Origin: Callorhinus ursinus
Lineage: Eukaryota; Chordata; Mammalia; Carnivora; Otariidae
Assembly (NCBI RefSeq): GCF_003265705.1
Contig: NW_020313057.1
Location: 3,445,893-3,509,892, forward strand
Length of the DNA stretch: 64,000 bases
Direction: 5' to 3'
Shown here one piece after another: positions 1 to 12,400 of this stretch. The notes under the pieces were generated by a model. It had not been told where the DNA came from. It did not search any database and was given only the letters and a program-made list of their open reading frames with translations. Positions within the stretch are counted from its first letter, which is position 1, and every line of letters begins with the position of its first letter. The position numbers were made by a program, and so were the translations under genes.

Positions 1-1183
1 AGCCCATTACTCATGAACTCAGCTACTCTCAAGTTCACCTATGAACTCTTGTTTCCCATTTGGGATTGTATCCTTTACAGAGGTTGCGGCCTGCTAGCCA
101 GATTTTGTAGTGCACAGCAGAGTGGACAATTTGGGGCATTTAGATGTGTTCAGTGCAACTTTGCGAGGCTCAGAAGAACACGTGCCTCCCCAAGACTGCT
201 GGATCCTAGCAGCCTTTGATGAAACCCGGGAGAACCTCATGGCTCCCGAAAGGCCTGACTGCCCGTTCAAAACTGGTCAAAATTTTATTCTTTAAGAGAA
301 GAAGATTATAACATCCCATTCAGAGCCCTTTGAGGGTGGCAATAGGTCCAGACAATGATTCTTACATTTTAAATTGTTGACAGAGCCTAGGATATATTAC
401 ATCAAAGTGGGCTGTATGTCAGCCTTACAAAAATCCTTTGTCAGCCTTTCTTTACGTTAGTTAGCCTTCCTTCCTTACTTATAATAGGGTTCGTGATTTA
501 TAAAATAACAGAAGGTATCATTGCATTCCTACAAAGGTCTGTATGAACCGCACTGATCCTGCATCTGACCTCAGTTCTCTGCATCATTTTACCACAGATC
601 CATAAGAACCAGAGAGGTATGGGGAAGCCACCGCCTTTTCAACCCCTTCTGGGGATTAATAAGATGATGTTTGTACTAGTGAATACTGTGATATCAGAAT
701 GCCTTCAGCATTCAGTTGGCTCTGTCAAACACATGCATACATATACCCACACAACACATAAATCTTGGGGAGGAGCTCTGCCGTGGAACCCTCCATTCGA
801 CAGCAGTGTCCTCACCAGATTGTACTCAGAAGCATGAAGAGAAATACTAATGTTTCCATTCAGCTTCACTTTGTTTGAGCACAGTGAAATCAAATGCTCT
901 TGATTCTAAGGAAAATCTGTGGGCTCCTTGACTTTGTCCTTCCCAGCCATAGTTAGAATGGTCATGGCCTGGCTGCCACCACATCTTCACACAGCAGTGT
1001 TGGAAAGCGGGAAAGGGAGTTGCTCCTCTCATTAACTCTTTTTCTCATGGGGGAAAAGGCCTTTCCATATGGCCTTCCCTGTCCCTCATGTGCCTGCTCC
1101 ACCCCAGACCATAGTTGGTTCATATTGCCCTGTCTGGACCAGTCACTGACAAGGGAGGTAGGATTCATGGGATTGGCTTAACT

Positions 1184-1345
1184 CAGTGATTCTCAGGGTG
1201 TGGTCCTGGATGGACAGCATCAGCATCAGTCAAGAACATGCTATTAATGCAACTTTTCAGGCTCCACCCCGAACAGAGCCAGAATATGATCCAATAGAGT
1301 CAGCCTCTGGAGCTTGTGTGTTTTCCCAGAACCCTGGATATTTAG
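1184..1345 (+). repeat. MER5-like DNA transposon remnant
   Basis: It begins like the MER5/hAT-Charlie consensus (gtgattctcagggtgtggtcc, then a cagcatcagcatca block and a gctccacccc block). It is a non-autonomous element with no coding capacity, and an old mammalian insertion. The name is from memory of the consensus. Confidence 0.55.
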
Positions 1346-1699
1346 GCAGTAGTATTGAGGCTCACCTTTCTGGAGCTTTCCTCTGTGGCCCACAGCTAGG
1401 GCCACTGTGATGCAGTGGTTCCCAGACTTTGGCATTTAAGCAACCAGAAAATTTAAAGATAAAGGGAAAGTAGGACTGGAAGGTTTGTTTTGTGCCGAGT
1501 AAGTGTATTAAAAAATACTGCAGACTGCTTTTATCTTCATTTGCATAATAAAAAGAGAAACATATCAGAAGAATAGAAAACAGTAAAAAACTGTCTTTAA
1601 ATAGGATACATTAAATGTATAAAAAACTTACATATATTAATCTTATTTTTCTTGTCATACCACTGACCTATGAACAGATGTACTGGGGCTTAGGAACCA

Positions 1700-1925
1700 T
1701 TGATGTGATAAAGCTCATGCTAGGCTAAAATCAGATCCAGGTTTGAATCCTGGCTCTCTTTTCCCATGCAGACAGTATGTGGCCTTGGGAAATATTTACC
1801 TTTATGAACCTCAGCTTTCTCGTTGCTAAAATGGGAATTATAGTATCTACCTTGCAGGACTGTGGTGAGAAGTACAGATAACAGAGCCAAGTACCCTAGC
1901 CATGGTTGCCAAGTAAATGGTAACT
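1700..1925 (+). repeat. MIR SINE, sense
   Basis: It follows the MIR consensus in order: caggtttgaatcctggctct, then the tgtgaccttggg-type block, a cctcagctttctc block, aaatgggaattatagtatctacc, and a tail near aagtaaatgg. This is an ancient tRNA-derived SINE shared by all mammals. Confidence 0.8.
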
Positions 1926-2439
1926 GCTGTCACCAAAAAGTTGACCAATGTTGAACAGATGAACAAATGTATGAATAGATAACAAATGAAAACTTCTCCT
2001 TTCTTCAGTTTGTGGCCTCTGTCCTCATTTATTTGGACAGAAGGAGCAACCAAACTATTTTTCAGTGAATCCAAATGTATGAACTGGGGGATACTCAAAA
2101 GAGAAAGAGGAACGTAAGAATGGGGCACAGACTCACCAGTGATTATTCTTGGGATAATCATTTAATTTCCTAAAACTCAGCCAGCCTTGGGGCTGGTTGT
2201 TCCTTGGCCTCCCAACACCTCTGTCTTCACATGCTCAGCTGCATAATTATAGCTGATCTGTAACTGACAAATCACAAGGTGATACAGCGCCCCATGACGA
2301 GCGAGCGGGTGAGTGGATGGGTGCTACACACTGGATTGCGGTTCTGGCGCTAAGCACGGGGGGGCTCAGTGCAGACTGCACACGTTCCCAATCAGATGAC
2401 CCTCCCTCCAGAGGCCAGCTGCAAGTTCAAGGACCCCCA

Positions 2440-2760
2440 CGTCACCTGCACTTCTGACCAACTGGCTATAACTTTGGGAGTTCTTGTGATCCCCAGTTTG
2501 ATAATTCACTAGAATGACGCACAAAACTCAGGAAAGCATGATATTTATGGTTATACAGTTTTATCATAAAGAATATAAACCCAGACCCACCAATGAATAG
2601 ACACAAAGGGTAAGGTCTGGAAGGGTCCCAAATGCAGAGCTTCCTTGCCCTCTCCCCAGAGATGCATCACCCTCTTGGTGCATCAATGTGTTCACCAACC
2701 AGGAAGCTCCAATAAGCCTCAGTGTACAGAGATTTTATTAGGGTTTCATTATATAGCCTT
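2440..2760 (-). repeat. Old LTR, antisense, first half (split by L1)
   Basis: It resembles an old mammalian endogenous-retrovirus LTR read backwards: a block like gaatgacgcacaaaactcaggaa, a tttatcataaagaatataaa block, then gcttccttgccctctcc and gttcaccaaccaggaagctcc. The match resumes after the L1 at about 3481. I do not assign a family name. Confidence 0.5.
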
Positions 2761-3480
2761 TTTTTTTTCTTTTACTGAAATATAATTGACATATAGTATT
2801 GTGTAAGTCTAAGGTATACAAGATGTTGATTTGGTACATTTATGTATTGCAATATGGTTACCACTGTAGTGTTTCCTAACACTTCCGTCATATGGCATAA
2901 TTACCATGTCTTTATTTACTATAGTTCCCTGCTGTACATTAGATCCCCAGAACTTACTCATCTTTTAGTTGCAAGTTAGTATCCCTTAACAACATCTCTC
3001 CAGTTCTCCGACCCTCCAGCTTCTATTAACCACTATTCTACTTCCTGTTTCTATGAATTTGGCATTTTTAGACTCTCCATGAAAGTGAGAACATACAAAT
3101 TTGTCTTTCTCTGTCTGGCTTATCTCACTTAGCATAATGCCCTCAAGATCCACCCACACTGTTGCAAATGGCAGGATTTCCTTCATCTTCACAACTGAAT
3201 AGTATTCCATTGTGTGTGTGTGTGTGTGTGTGTGTATACCACATCTGCTTTATCCATTTTTCCGTTGACCAATACTTAGTCCGTTTCCATGTCTTAGCTG
3301 TTGAGAATACTGCTGCCATAAACATGGGAGTGCAGATATCTCTTTAATACCCTGTTCTCATTTCCTTTGGATATGTACTCAGGAATGGGATTGCTGGATC
3401 AGATGGTAAATTCACTTTTTAATTTTTTGAGGCACCTTGGTGCTGTTTTCCACAGTGGCTTTACATTCCCACCAACAGTT
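2761..3480 (-). mobile_element. L1 LINE 3' end, antisense, inserted in an LTR
   Basis: Read backwards this is the C-terminal end of L1 ORF2 and the 3' end. The plus strand begins with T-rich sequence, then tactgaaatataattgacat, the aacttactcatcttttagttg block, the ggcttatctcacttagcataatg block and ggattgctggatcagatgg. The element is 5'-truncated and has no intact ORF. A TG run at 3211-3235 replaces the usual tgtatatatacacc in it. Confidence 0.8.
3211..3235. repeat. TG dinucleotide microsatellite
   Basis: About 12 TG units inside the antisense L1, probably expanded from the A/T-rich purine-pyrimidine stretch normal at this point of L1. Confidence 0.95.
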
Positions 3481-3770
3481 ACATAAATGTAATTGACTGA
3501 ATCATTGGCCGTGTGATTGGACCTGGTCTCCAGAGGTTGTAGGTTGGGCTGATAGTACGCAGCTCAGAGCCCCAGCCCTCTAATCACATTATTGGGGGTG
3601 ACCCACCACAATCTGAGTCATCCCATTAGCATGAAGTCAGTGATCCAGGGGCTTGTGAATATCCAAGACACTCCCTTACTGGGGAAATGCCAAGGATCTA
3701 GAGGAATCGGGGATAAAAACGAATATACAATAATAGTCGATGAGGCAGCCATCCAGAATCTGAAGGTTTG
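3481..3770 (-). repeat. Old LTR, antisense, second half
   Basis: It continues the LTR interrupted at 2760: the attgactgaatcattggcc block, a ctctaatcacatt block, a gggaaatgccaaggat block and a gataaaaacgaatatacaata end. Together with 2440-2760 it makes one element of about 610 bases. Confidence 0.5.
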
Positions 3771-3867
3771 TTTTGAGATTGTTGAAACAAGACCAGAGTT
3801 AACGTGTGAAGTCTCTACTGCCCCCAAGCATGAACTTGGACATCAGACCACTCTTTAACCGTGTGAC

Positions 3868-4427
3868 TCTATTGGTTGCTGAGGCTGCCATAATGAAAGA
3901 CCCACATACTGGGTGGTTTAAACAACAGGAATTTATTTCTTCACAGCTCTGGAGGTGGGGTTGGTTTCCCCTGAGGTCTCTCTCACTGGCTTGCAGATGG
4001 CCATCTTTGTGTTTCCTCCCATGGCCTTTTCTGTGTGAGAGCATCCTTGGTGTCCCTTCCTTTTATAAGGATCCCAGTCCTACTACATTAAGGCCCTCCC
4101 TTAGGATCACATTTAACCTTAACTATCTTTTTTTTAATTCCTTTTTTTTAAAAGATTTTATTTATTTATCTGACAGAGAGAGGCACAGTGAGAGGGGGAA
4201 CACAAGCAGGGGGAGTGGGAGAGGGAGAAGCAGGCTTCCCGCGGAGCAGGGAGCCCGATGCGGGGCTCGATCCCAGGACCCCGGGATCATGACCTGAGCC
4301 GAAGGCAGACGCTTAACGACTGAGCCACCCTGGCACCCCTAACCTTAACTATCTTTGTAAAGGCAGTCACATTGAGTGTGAAGGTTTGAACAGAGGAATT
4401 TGGGAGACACAATTCAGTTCATAACAG
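3868..4427 (-). repeat. MLT1-like LTR (ERVL-MaLR), antisense, split by a SINE
   Basis: The plus strand reads as an MLT1-type LTR backwards: gctgaggctgccataatgaa, gggtggtttaaacaacagga, atttatttcttcacagctct, then a cttataaggatcccag block, and after the SINE gagacacaattcagttcataac. No coding capacity. The SINE at 4131-4339 splits it. Confidence 0.65.
4131..4339 (-). mobile_element. CAN-SINE, antisense, with 17-bp target duplication
   Basis: A full-length carnivore tRNA-derived SINE in reverse: T-rich tail, agattttatttatttatc, the gagcagggagcccgatgcgg block, and ctgagccaccctggcacccc. It is flanked by perfect copies of taaccttaactatcttt at 4114-4130 and 4340-4356, so the borders are certain. Confidence 0.97.
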
Positions 4428-6689
4428 TGATTTTGACCTCTTTAAGCCTGGGATTCAAAATCTTTTTTTTTTGTTAGGAAAGTAAGTAAAAGAAAATGGA
4501 AGTAGATAATGATTCTTTCTTTCTTCAAAGGGCAGTTGTGAAGCATAAAAGCAATAGAGTGTGTAGAGCTGCCCACCACAGGCGTCCTGAGGGAATGCAG
4601 CAGGCCTCCTGCCGTCATCTGTATAGGGACACCCTGGGGTGCTGCCTGGGATGAGACCCTGGCTTCTCACCTGGGAAGTGAACGTTTCACGAGGCCGGTT
4701 CTCTGTTGCTGGCTCTGAAGGAGGTGGTCACTCTCCGACAGGGTGTTTCCCAGAGGGAGTCAGATGCTGGGTGACTCAACACATGCCCAGCTGGGACCCG
4801 AGCCGTTGCTCTGGTGGTGGTGTCTGCTACTTCCTGATCTCAGTCACCATAAAGCATGGGTGACCACTCCTCAGGCTCCCTGCCCCTCCTTCCCCAGGTG
4901 AGCCAGGAAACTGTATGCCATGAGCTGTGATGGCCTGGGTTTGATGCACATGAACCAGCTGTCTTTGACATAGCCATCTGGAAAAGCACGCCATCTTAAT
5001 CTTAAACCCTCGTGTTCTATAAACTTAAAAGGAGAAAGAAAAGAGGAGAAGGTTAATCCCAAATTATCTGGGACCTCACTGAAAACCTTAGAACTTTACA
5101 ACTATATCTACAGGCTCAGGTTTATCTCAGTGGGCATTTTAGGGCAGGAAGCCTGTTGGCTGAGATGACCACCGAGGAGGCTGATTTAGAAAGTATTTCC
5201 TCGGAAATAAAATTCCCTTAGTCTTCTGTCCAGATGGATAACTAAATACACGGTGACCTCCTCAAAATGTCTTGAGAAATGGTTCTTCCAGCTGGGCCCT
5301 GAAGTTATGTTAATCACTGTGTTTATCTGTTTCATCAGTGGATGGCTTTATTCAATGTCATGGTCATGGTCCATATTTTGGATGGTATCATAAGGAAAAT
5401 CGGCACTGTCTCCATCCCCCTGGGAGCTTACAGTGTAAAGAACAGTCAGATACGTAGAAAACAATTCAGAGAAGAAGCAACAGGACTAACCAAGAAGCAC
5501 AGCACAAAGAGATGAGCTTACAGAAGCAGACCACGATGGTACCTGGGAAGTCAGAGATGTTTCCCATGATGTTTTGGTGAGCGGGATGAGCAGAGAACAG
5601 GTTACTCTCTGTCCTTCCCAGAAAGGATGATTTCTGGTGGCATTAAGCGTGCTTTCCTCTTCCATCCTCTTTAAAGGCGCTCCCTGGGTGGGTTACCATA
5701 GAGGCCAGAGACAAATTCCTGACTGCTCTGCTGTGGTCAGAACATGAAGCAGATCGGAAAGTGAGGAAGTGGAGAGGAGGTGCCCGGCGGTTCTGTGTGA
5801 CCAGAGTCATGTCGGTTGTCGGAACACCTAGCAGAGGGTGGTATGGGGATTTGAAGGGAAGAAAGCAGGAAGTTAAGATCGCACCACACTCAACATTTCT
5901 TACCGGTGAATGCAGGGTTACGGGGTCAGAGTGGGAGCACCAGCTGAACATGTGTGTTAGGCCAACATAGGGGTGAAATTAAAGAATAATATTACCCAAG
6001 GATATAAAAAAGGCCGAAGCTGCCCATTTTGACCAACTGTTCGAAAAAGCACAGTGGCTGCAAACGTGACCCTCTGATCCTTTGCAATTACCCGCGTTCC
6101 CCACTGCTGGCATTCTGGTTTATGGAAATCTCTGAACAGTTCTGTTAAACAGGGTCAAGAATCTTGGCTGGAATTCTTGGATTCTTGGTGTGTGATACGG
6201 GGAAGCAGTGATTCAGAGCCCAGTTGGGACTCCAGAATCCCAGTGTCAGGGCCCTTGATCCTTGCTGGGCTCAGCCCACTGTGCTTCAGGAGAAGTTTCT
6301 TTCCAGTTCAGTGACCATATTAAAGGAAAGAGAAAGGAGGCAGTTTGGTTGGTTTAAACTTGTATTTCTAATTTTGGGTGGTCCCTTCAAAAGCCCACCC
6401 CCCTTGAGGAAACCATTCCCTGAACTAGCCGTTCCCTAAGATGTGCTCCATGGAACGTGAGGCCCAGAAGGTTCTCCATGAGGAGAGGGTTCTGTGTCAG
6501 GTAAGTTTGAGAACTGCCTTACAGTGCATTCCCATCTGATATATGGACACATTTGCTCTGAAAGTCATTCAGGAGGCTTGCTGTGGAGGTACTTGGTTAG
6601 TCAGTCTTCCCAGGACTCTGTGTCTAACACTCTGAGAAATGCTCCATCTGACTCCATTCCAAGACACCTGTCCTCTCTCAGCGCTTCCA

Positions 6690-6850
6690 GCCCCAAATGT
6701 GATGCTCTGGACAAGCCACTTGGTCTTCCTGTGCCTCACTTTCCCCCCACGAAAAATGTTGATTCCTATACTACCTCTTTTTCCTTCCCCAGAAACTATC
6801 AAGATCAAGGAAATGACCAAACACAAAAAATGTTTTGAAACTTTTAGGAA
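6690..6850 (+). repeat. MIR-like fragment, sense
   Basis: It contains the MIR order gatgctctggacaagccact, tgtgcctcactttcc, then a region like the aatgttgattcctatactacc block. Diverged and partial. Confidence 0.45.
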
Positions 6851-7087
6851 GATGGTGCCACCAAAATGTCCAATAAATGTCTTAAGAGTTCCCTCCAAGA
6901 AAAACTGACATCCATTCCTTAAAGAAAAATTCTGTACTGAATTCTCTACTGAGCCCCGTAGTGCCAGCCCACCAGAGGTACTCTCTAGATGTTCACTGAA
7001 TTGCTGAATAAAAATAATGATATATAAAGAGTATGTAGCTGTATATAAAAGCATATAACAACATATTAAAATTGAGAATATTTACAT

Positions 7088-7290
7088 GCCAGGCACACTA
7101 TTAAATACAGTTGTATGTTTTTACTGATTTTTTATGACAACTCTGGGTACAACTGTTCCTATGTCCCTTCTGGTGTTGAGGAAACTGAGTCACAAAGAGT
7201 TAAGTCAATTGCTGAAGGTCACACAGCTCCAGGAGTGAAGGAACAGGGCTCAAACCCAAGTTTGTCTGGTCTCAGAGCCCTGCTCTCAGG
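7088..7290 (-). repeat. MIR SINE, antisense
   Basis: The reverse MIR order is clear: ccaggcacactattaaatac, gaggaaactgagtcacaaag, ttgctgaaggtcacacagct, and gggctcaaacccaagtttgt. Confidence 0.8.
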
Positions 7291-8295
7291 CATTATATTT
7301 GCTGCCATGCCGAATGAGTGCATTTTGAAAAGAAAGAGACCGTATGTTTCTTTCGAGTTGGTTCTGGTGCCCTCCATCTCAGGCCCCCTCAGCAGCCCAG
7401 CTCCTTGGTCTGAGACAATGTTCTGTGCACACAGCCATCACAGGGATGATCTGATTGTCTGCGAGTCCCTTTGCAAAAGTGGAACTCAGGAAAAAAGCTG
7501 AGCAGAGAAGAATTTGAGAGGTGAGAGAGAGGTCTATCTATGTAGTCAAGAAGAGAAATGTTAACCCTGTTGGCTTAAAAAGCCATTTGCTGCTCCCTCG
7601 AGCTCATGTAAATCACCCTGTCTTAATGACCTTCCTGGAAGTATGTCATATGTTAGCTTGGGCCCGTCTCTATTCCCTATTCCCCTCCCGTGGCCCCCCA
7701 TTCCTTTCTCTATTGATGTTCTTTGTAACCCTGAGGACTGTTCTCCAGACCAGAAATTTCAGGCACATCAATGTAGTCTTCTTTATGCCCTGGGGGTTGA
7801 AGTCAGGCTTTTCAAAAGTTTTCTTTTTAACGTCAAGCTTTCAAATTCCGGTACCCTTTGACTATTCAAAAATTAATACTTGGAGGAGCTGAAAGGAGCC
7901 TCAGGGGTAAAAGTTTCGGTAACTCCCCATTTTTCTTCCTGGAGAAGAGCACAGAGGGTTGAGCTCATGTCTGCAGGCAGAGTTATATTTTAAGGAAGAC
8001 TAAACGAATTTGTGTCCAGACACTGGTTTCTTAAGAGAACCCGCTCTGCTGCCTCAACACTTGGTATTTTTCGAAGCAGCTTCCACATCCTCAGGGAGGG
8101 GAACTTCCCACTTTGGGTTTGACGCGTAAGCACCCAGCACCTGCTTTTTTGTGTCTGAGCATCTGTCTGAAAAATCCCTAGAATCGGGGGCTTGGAGGTC
8201 GGGGTAGTGGGGAGGGACTGACTCTTAGCTGTGCATACCTTTTAGTGTGAATCATGTCCATCTTTCTGTTGAAAAAGCAAAATCTGTAAGTAATC

Positions 8296-8480
8296 TTTAA
8301 CAGCTTTACTGAGGCATAATTGGCATATGTCAGGATGTACATATTTAAAATGTGTAATCTCATTGTTTTGACGTGTGTATACACCCTGGGAGCCATCAAA
8401 AACCCCTCATTCTGCAACCACAACCAACAAGCACGTCTCCCCCGGGGCCACCCAGCACCCCGACCTCCCCTCCCCCCAGC
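8296..8480 (-). repeat. L1 3' fragment, antisense
   Basis: It matches the old L1 3' region in reverse: gctttactgaggcataattg, gtacatatttaaaatgtgta, and ttttgacgtgtgtatacacc. A short, diverged remnant. Confidence 0.6.
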
Positions 8481-9155
8481 ACTCAGTAGCCCTGCTTGAT
8501 GAAGCTGCTGGACGCCATGCCCCACCTTGCAGTCCATGGATGGCTGGGCCAGCAGATGATCACAGCATGCTCAGGGGCTCTCTGGAAACCACAGTAGAAA
8601 TTTTTAGGGGCTCCGTGAAGGAAAGGCAAGCATTTTTTACTTTTCTGTGCCTCTACCCCCAGACTTGAAGCCGGGGTGTCCTGGCCTTGAAAAGCTTATG
8701 GGGACTGTGAGGGTGAGGAGTGAACCGTTGGCCCCTTGTAGTCTGGGTTCTGGAGCACACTCAGCACGGGGGAGCGTTTCACTTCCTCGCTGGCACCAAG
8801 TCAGGAGGCAGGCAGGAAGAGTCCTAGGATTGAGGCATTGCAACAGGAACCAAACCCAAAATAAGTGCCGGAGGGAGGGCACAGATGGTGAGGGCGGGTG
8901 GGCGTTGGGGGGTGGACACCAGAGCACGTGTCGGTGCGAGAATTCGACCTGCTGTGTTTCCCAGACTGTCCCATGGATTCCTCCGCCTTTCCTCCCTCGT
9001 GTCATCCAGGTGTATAGATAAAAACAAAAAAAAAAGTAAAAATTACCAAGGTTCTGTTACTTTTAAAATGTTGAGTTATGAAACTTTTATTTCAAACATA
9101 CCCACTTTATTCGTGCCTCTGACACACAAAGGCAGTTATTTGAAATCCAAGCATA

Positions 9156-9360
9156 GGGGCGCCTGGGTGGCTCAGTCGGTTCAGCGTCCACTTTCGGCTC
9201 AGGTCATGGTCCTAGGGTCCTGGGATAGAGCCCCACATTGGGCTCCCTGCTCAGTCGAGAGTCTGCTTGAGATTCTCTCTCTCCCTCTCCTTCTGCCCCC
9301 TGACTCGTGCTCTCTCTGTCTCTCAAATAAATAAATAAAATATTTTTTTTTTAAAGAAAA
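9156..9360 (+). mobile_element. CAN-SINE, sense, with target duplication
   Basis: It runs from ggggcgcctgggtggctcag through the CT-rich tail and caaataaataaataaaa to an A-rich end. The flanks gaaatccaagcata (9142-9155) and gaagtccaagcata (9361-9374) are a 14-bp duplication with one change. Confidence 0.96.
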
Positions 9361-10262
9361 GAAGTCCAAGCATAAAAGGTTATATACCCCACGTTGAAGA
9401 GCATGGACATCCTTCACAGATTGAGTGCAACACACCAGCATCCTTAGGGCTTTGTCTGCATCCCATAGTTTTGTTAACAGACTTAATCCAAGGCATGTAC
9501 ATAACTTGTTGGAATTACGATGTACCATGTACCCCGTCTGTTATGTATCGTGGCATCTCGCTCCATGAAGATTCTAAGTTTGTTCCTGTGGCTTGCTCTT
9601 CAATTGTCAGAGTTATGATTTATTCAGAAAGAAACGGGTAAAGGTAAACTGAGGGTCAGACCTTTTGCCCAGTCCTGTGTCAATTAAAATTGAAAGACAC
9701 ATAGAATCTAGGATGCATGAGGAACAGGGGTGCTGCTTTGAGTGACACATACATGTTGCTTGGTCCCCAGTTTAGCCCAGGAGGAAACGTGACCTGGTGT
9801 CTCAAGTCACTAAGGGTTGCCTTTCAGGACTGCTCTGATAAAAAAAAAAGAATTTTATAAAAATTCCACCATTTTCAGATTCAGTTTTAACAGCATGAAA
9901 TAAGGGAAGCCCTTGGTTCCTAAAGTGTCAGTGAGCTGCAAAGGTCAGATTCTTAGGGGAACTGGTGTGTTTTCTCCACAACTGGACTTTCATATTTATT
10001 GAGAATCTTTACTTCTTACATATTTAATACGCTGTGTGTGTGAAACACTGGAGTGAAGGATGAGGCAGTAGGAAAGGAACAGATGATAGAATTCTCAATT
10101 TGTGGTATATGGAAAAAGACCTGTAGGTTTGTGTACTTTACCTCCATGTTTTCTTTAGATGTTACCCCTCAATTTTTAAAACCACGCTGATTTAATTTTC
10201 CTTCAAATATAATAGACTTGATTCCTTGTTTAGTAGGTACAGAGTTTCAGTGTCACCGAATG

Positions 10263-10385
10263 AGAAGAGCTGTGGAGGTTGGTTGCACCCCAGTGTGAAT
10301 GCTCTCAACACTCCCGAGCTATACATTTAACAGATGGTTGAGATTGTAAATTTGGTGGTGTGTCTTACGACACCCGAAAAAGCCA
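10263..10385 (+). repeat. L1 3'-end remnant, sense
   Basis: A diverged version of the old L1 3' end: ctgtggaggttggttgcacc, tgtgaatgctctcaacactc, and atacatttaacagatggttg. Confidence 0.5.
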
Positions 10386-11124
10386 CAGCCTTCTTTCTTA
10401 GAAAGCATTTGGGTAGTCAAAACCTTTTTAGTGAGGGATTTCTTCGTGCCCGTGTTAATTTTCTCAGAATTTCATCTCATCCCCTCTTTTGGGGAAAGAA
10501 AGAGGTATTTAACATCACCTGTACAGTGTGCTTTCATAAGCACTAATAGGCTTAAAGAGTAACCCTGCTTAGTGTCCTCTGACCACTTGATGCTCAGAAA
10601 GAGAGGGGGGGGGGCGGCTCCCCAGAGGCTCTGAGTCCCCCTTGTTGGAGTTCCGACCATCTTTCCTCCAGACAAAGCCCCCAAAACTGGCCAGATTTGC
10701 CTGCTGCCCAGAGGTTGCTCCCTGGAGAAAGGTGGGAAATCCCGAGGAGAACTCTGCCTCTCCCGTGATTGAACCAACTCCCAGGAAAGGAGAGTGGCCA
10801 GGAGATGCTTCTGGAACAGGGGATGTCAGGGAAGGTCATGGTCAGAGACCGCTGCCTCCTCTGTTTCCTCCACTCACTGTCCCTCCAGAAAGCACAGAAG
10901 ATTCCTGATGGGTCCCGCTTGGGGTGGTGCCCTCTGACTTTCTGGAACGTTCTGCTCACAGCTGAAAGCTCAGACCTTGGCCGTGGGATACCACCTAACC
11001 TACTGGTCGCCCAGATGGAATGCTAAGGTATTTAGGGTACCCTACAGGGCATTAAATTACAGCTTCTCTTTGGAATGGGAGTAGAGGTGTCTTAAACTTT
11101 CCCCGCTGACAGGAAGCAGTATCA

Positions 11125-11245
11125 TACTGTGCTTGAGACGTGGCTCAGCAGTCTTTCTGCCCCGGGTTGAACTGCGAGTCTGCCGCTTGCTGGCTCTGTG
11201 ATCTGGGGTGATCCGTCTGACCATGGTGCCTCAGTCTCTGGAGCA
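11125..11245 (+). repeat. MIR fragment, sense
   Basis: It shows a cccgggttgaactgcgagtc block, then gcttgctggctctgtgatct and a gcctcagtctctggag block. Confidence 0.55.
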
Positions 11246-11574
11246 ATTCCGTTTTCTCGAGTTCCTCATAATTGTCATGATAGCATCTGGTCATGTCATC
11301 CGCCCATCTAAACCTATAGATTCAGATCCCAACCTGTGACAAGGCTCAGAGGCCCGTTCTCTTCCCTAATAGGCCCCTCCTGTGTGGGCCCCACCCATCT
11401 TTGGTGTGTTATCATTCACCCAACGAGGCTTTATTGAATCATGGCCGGCCTGCTTCTAGGACACCCCTCACACATCGGGTCACATTTGGTGGGCAGTCTG
11501 TTGGTTTTTTGCTTAATTGTTTCTTCCCCGCAAACAGCACTAGAAGCACCGACTCAGGCCTCCTCGCGTAAAGG

Positions 11575-11717
11575 CACGAGATCTAGAGTCTGCCTGCCTG
11601 AGTTTGAAGCCCCGGGTACCCCATGACAGTTGTGGGACCTTTGCTGTAGCAATAACAGTGACAATAGTACTTGTCTCATGGGCTTGTGGAGATGAACTGC
11701 GGTAACGTGTATATCCC
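11575..11717 (+). repeat. MIR fragment, sense
   Basis: It shows gcctgagtttgaagcccc, a gttgtgggaccttt block, and caatagtacttgtctcatgg followed by the cttgtggagatgaactgcgg block, as in the MIR 3' half. Confidence 0.55.
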
Positions 11718-11885
11718 TGAGCACTTCTGACGGCCTTGTGAGATGCCAGATGCTGTTCTGAGGTCTTTACCTGCTGCCAGGCTTTTAACCCTCACAACGT
11801 GAGGATGAGTTAAGTGCTGTTATTTATCCAGAGGTTCATTTAACTTGCTGAGGCCACGTAGCCCTGGAATCGGGGCTCTCAGCCA
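11718..11885 (-). repeat. MIR fragment, antisense
   Basis: It shows a gatgccagatgctgttctga start, ttttaaccctcacaacgtga, and aacttgctgaggccacgtag, in reverse MIR order and directly next to the sense fragment. Confidence 0.55.
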
Positions 11886-12109
11886 CGCAGCCTGTGGCAG
11901 GGGCCCCATGTGTTGGGAGTTGGGGCTGCTTTGCTTCCCCATGAGTTCCTGTCGCATAGCCCTGTGCCCACCACACGGCCCAGCACAGAGTGCGTGCGCC
12001 ACAAACGCCGCGCCACTTTAGGGGACCATATATGTGAAGACAGTCTATAAACTGAAAGGTATCAGGATTCTGGTAACACCACAGGTAAACGTCCCCCCAA
12101 CTCAGTGTT

Positions 12110-12280
12110 TCTTCCTTTAGAATCTCAATCCCAGTTACACATTAGAATCAGCCGGTTCCTGGGCCCCTCCGAGACCCATTCAGTCAGACTCTCTAAACTG
12201 GGGCTCAGGTGGCTCTGGCTTTTCAAACTTCCCAGGCCATCCTCCTGTGCAGCCGAGGCTGGAAATCACTAATTTAGAAC
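12110..12280 (+). repeat. MER5A-like DNA transposon remnant
   Basis: It shows ttacacattagaatcagccg, gttcctgggcccctccgaga, cagtcagactctctaaactg, and the closing cgaggctggaaatcactaat block typical of MER5A. Confidence 0.65.
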
Positions 12281-12400
12281 AACATCCCAGGTGACCTTTC
12301 TGCCCACATTTCCTGCTTCCCGTTCTAGAACCTCCAGCTCTGAACAAAGCACCAGGTTCTGTTTGAGGAACAGATTTGGGGCGTATGGTGGTTCGTCCTT

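Noticed and set aside
3806..4297. 163-codon plus-strand frame
   Set aside because: It crosses an MLT1-like LTR and then an antisense SINE; it is a chance frame through repeats.
6569..7054. 161-codon minus-strand frame
   Set aside because: It crosses a MIR-like fragment, shows no domain and has no A-rich codon bias or neighbouring exon signals. Length alone is within chance for 64 kb and six frames.
9156..9230. tRNA-like heads with A- and B-box-like words in many places
   Set aside because: These are the tRNA-derived heads of CAN-SINEs and MIRs, not tRNA genes. The cloverleaf is degenerate and each is followed by a SINE body and A-rich tail.
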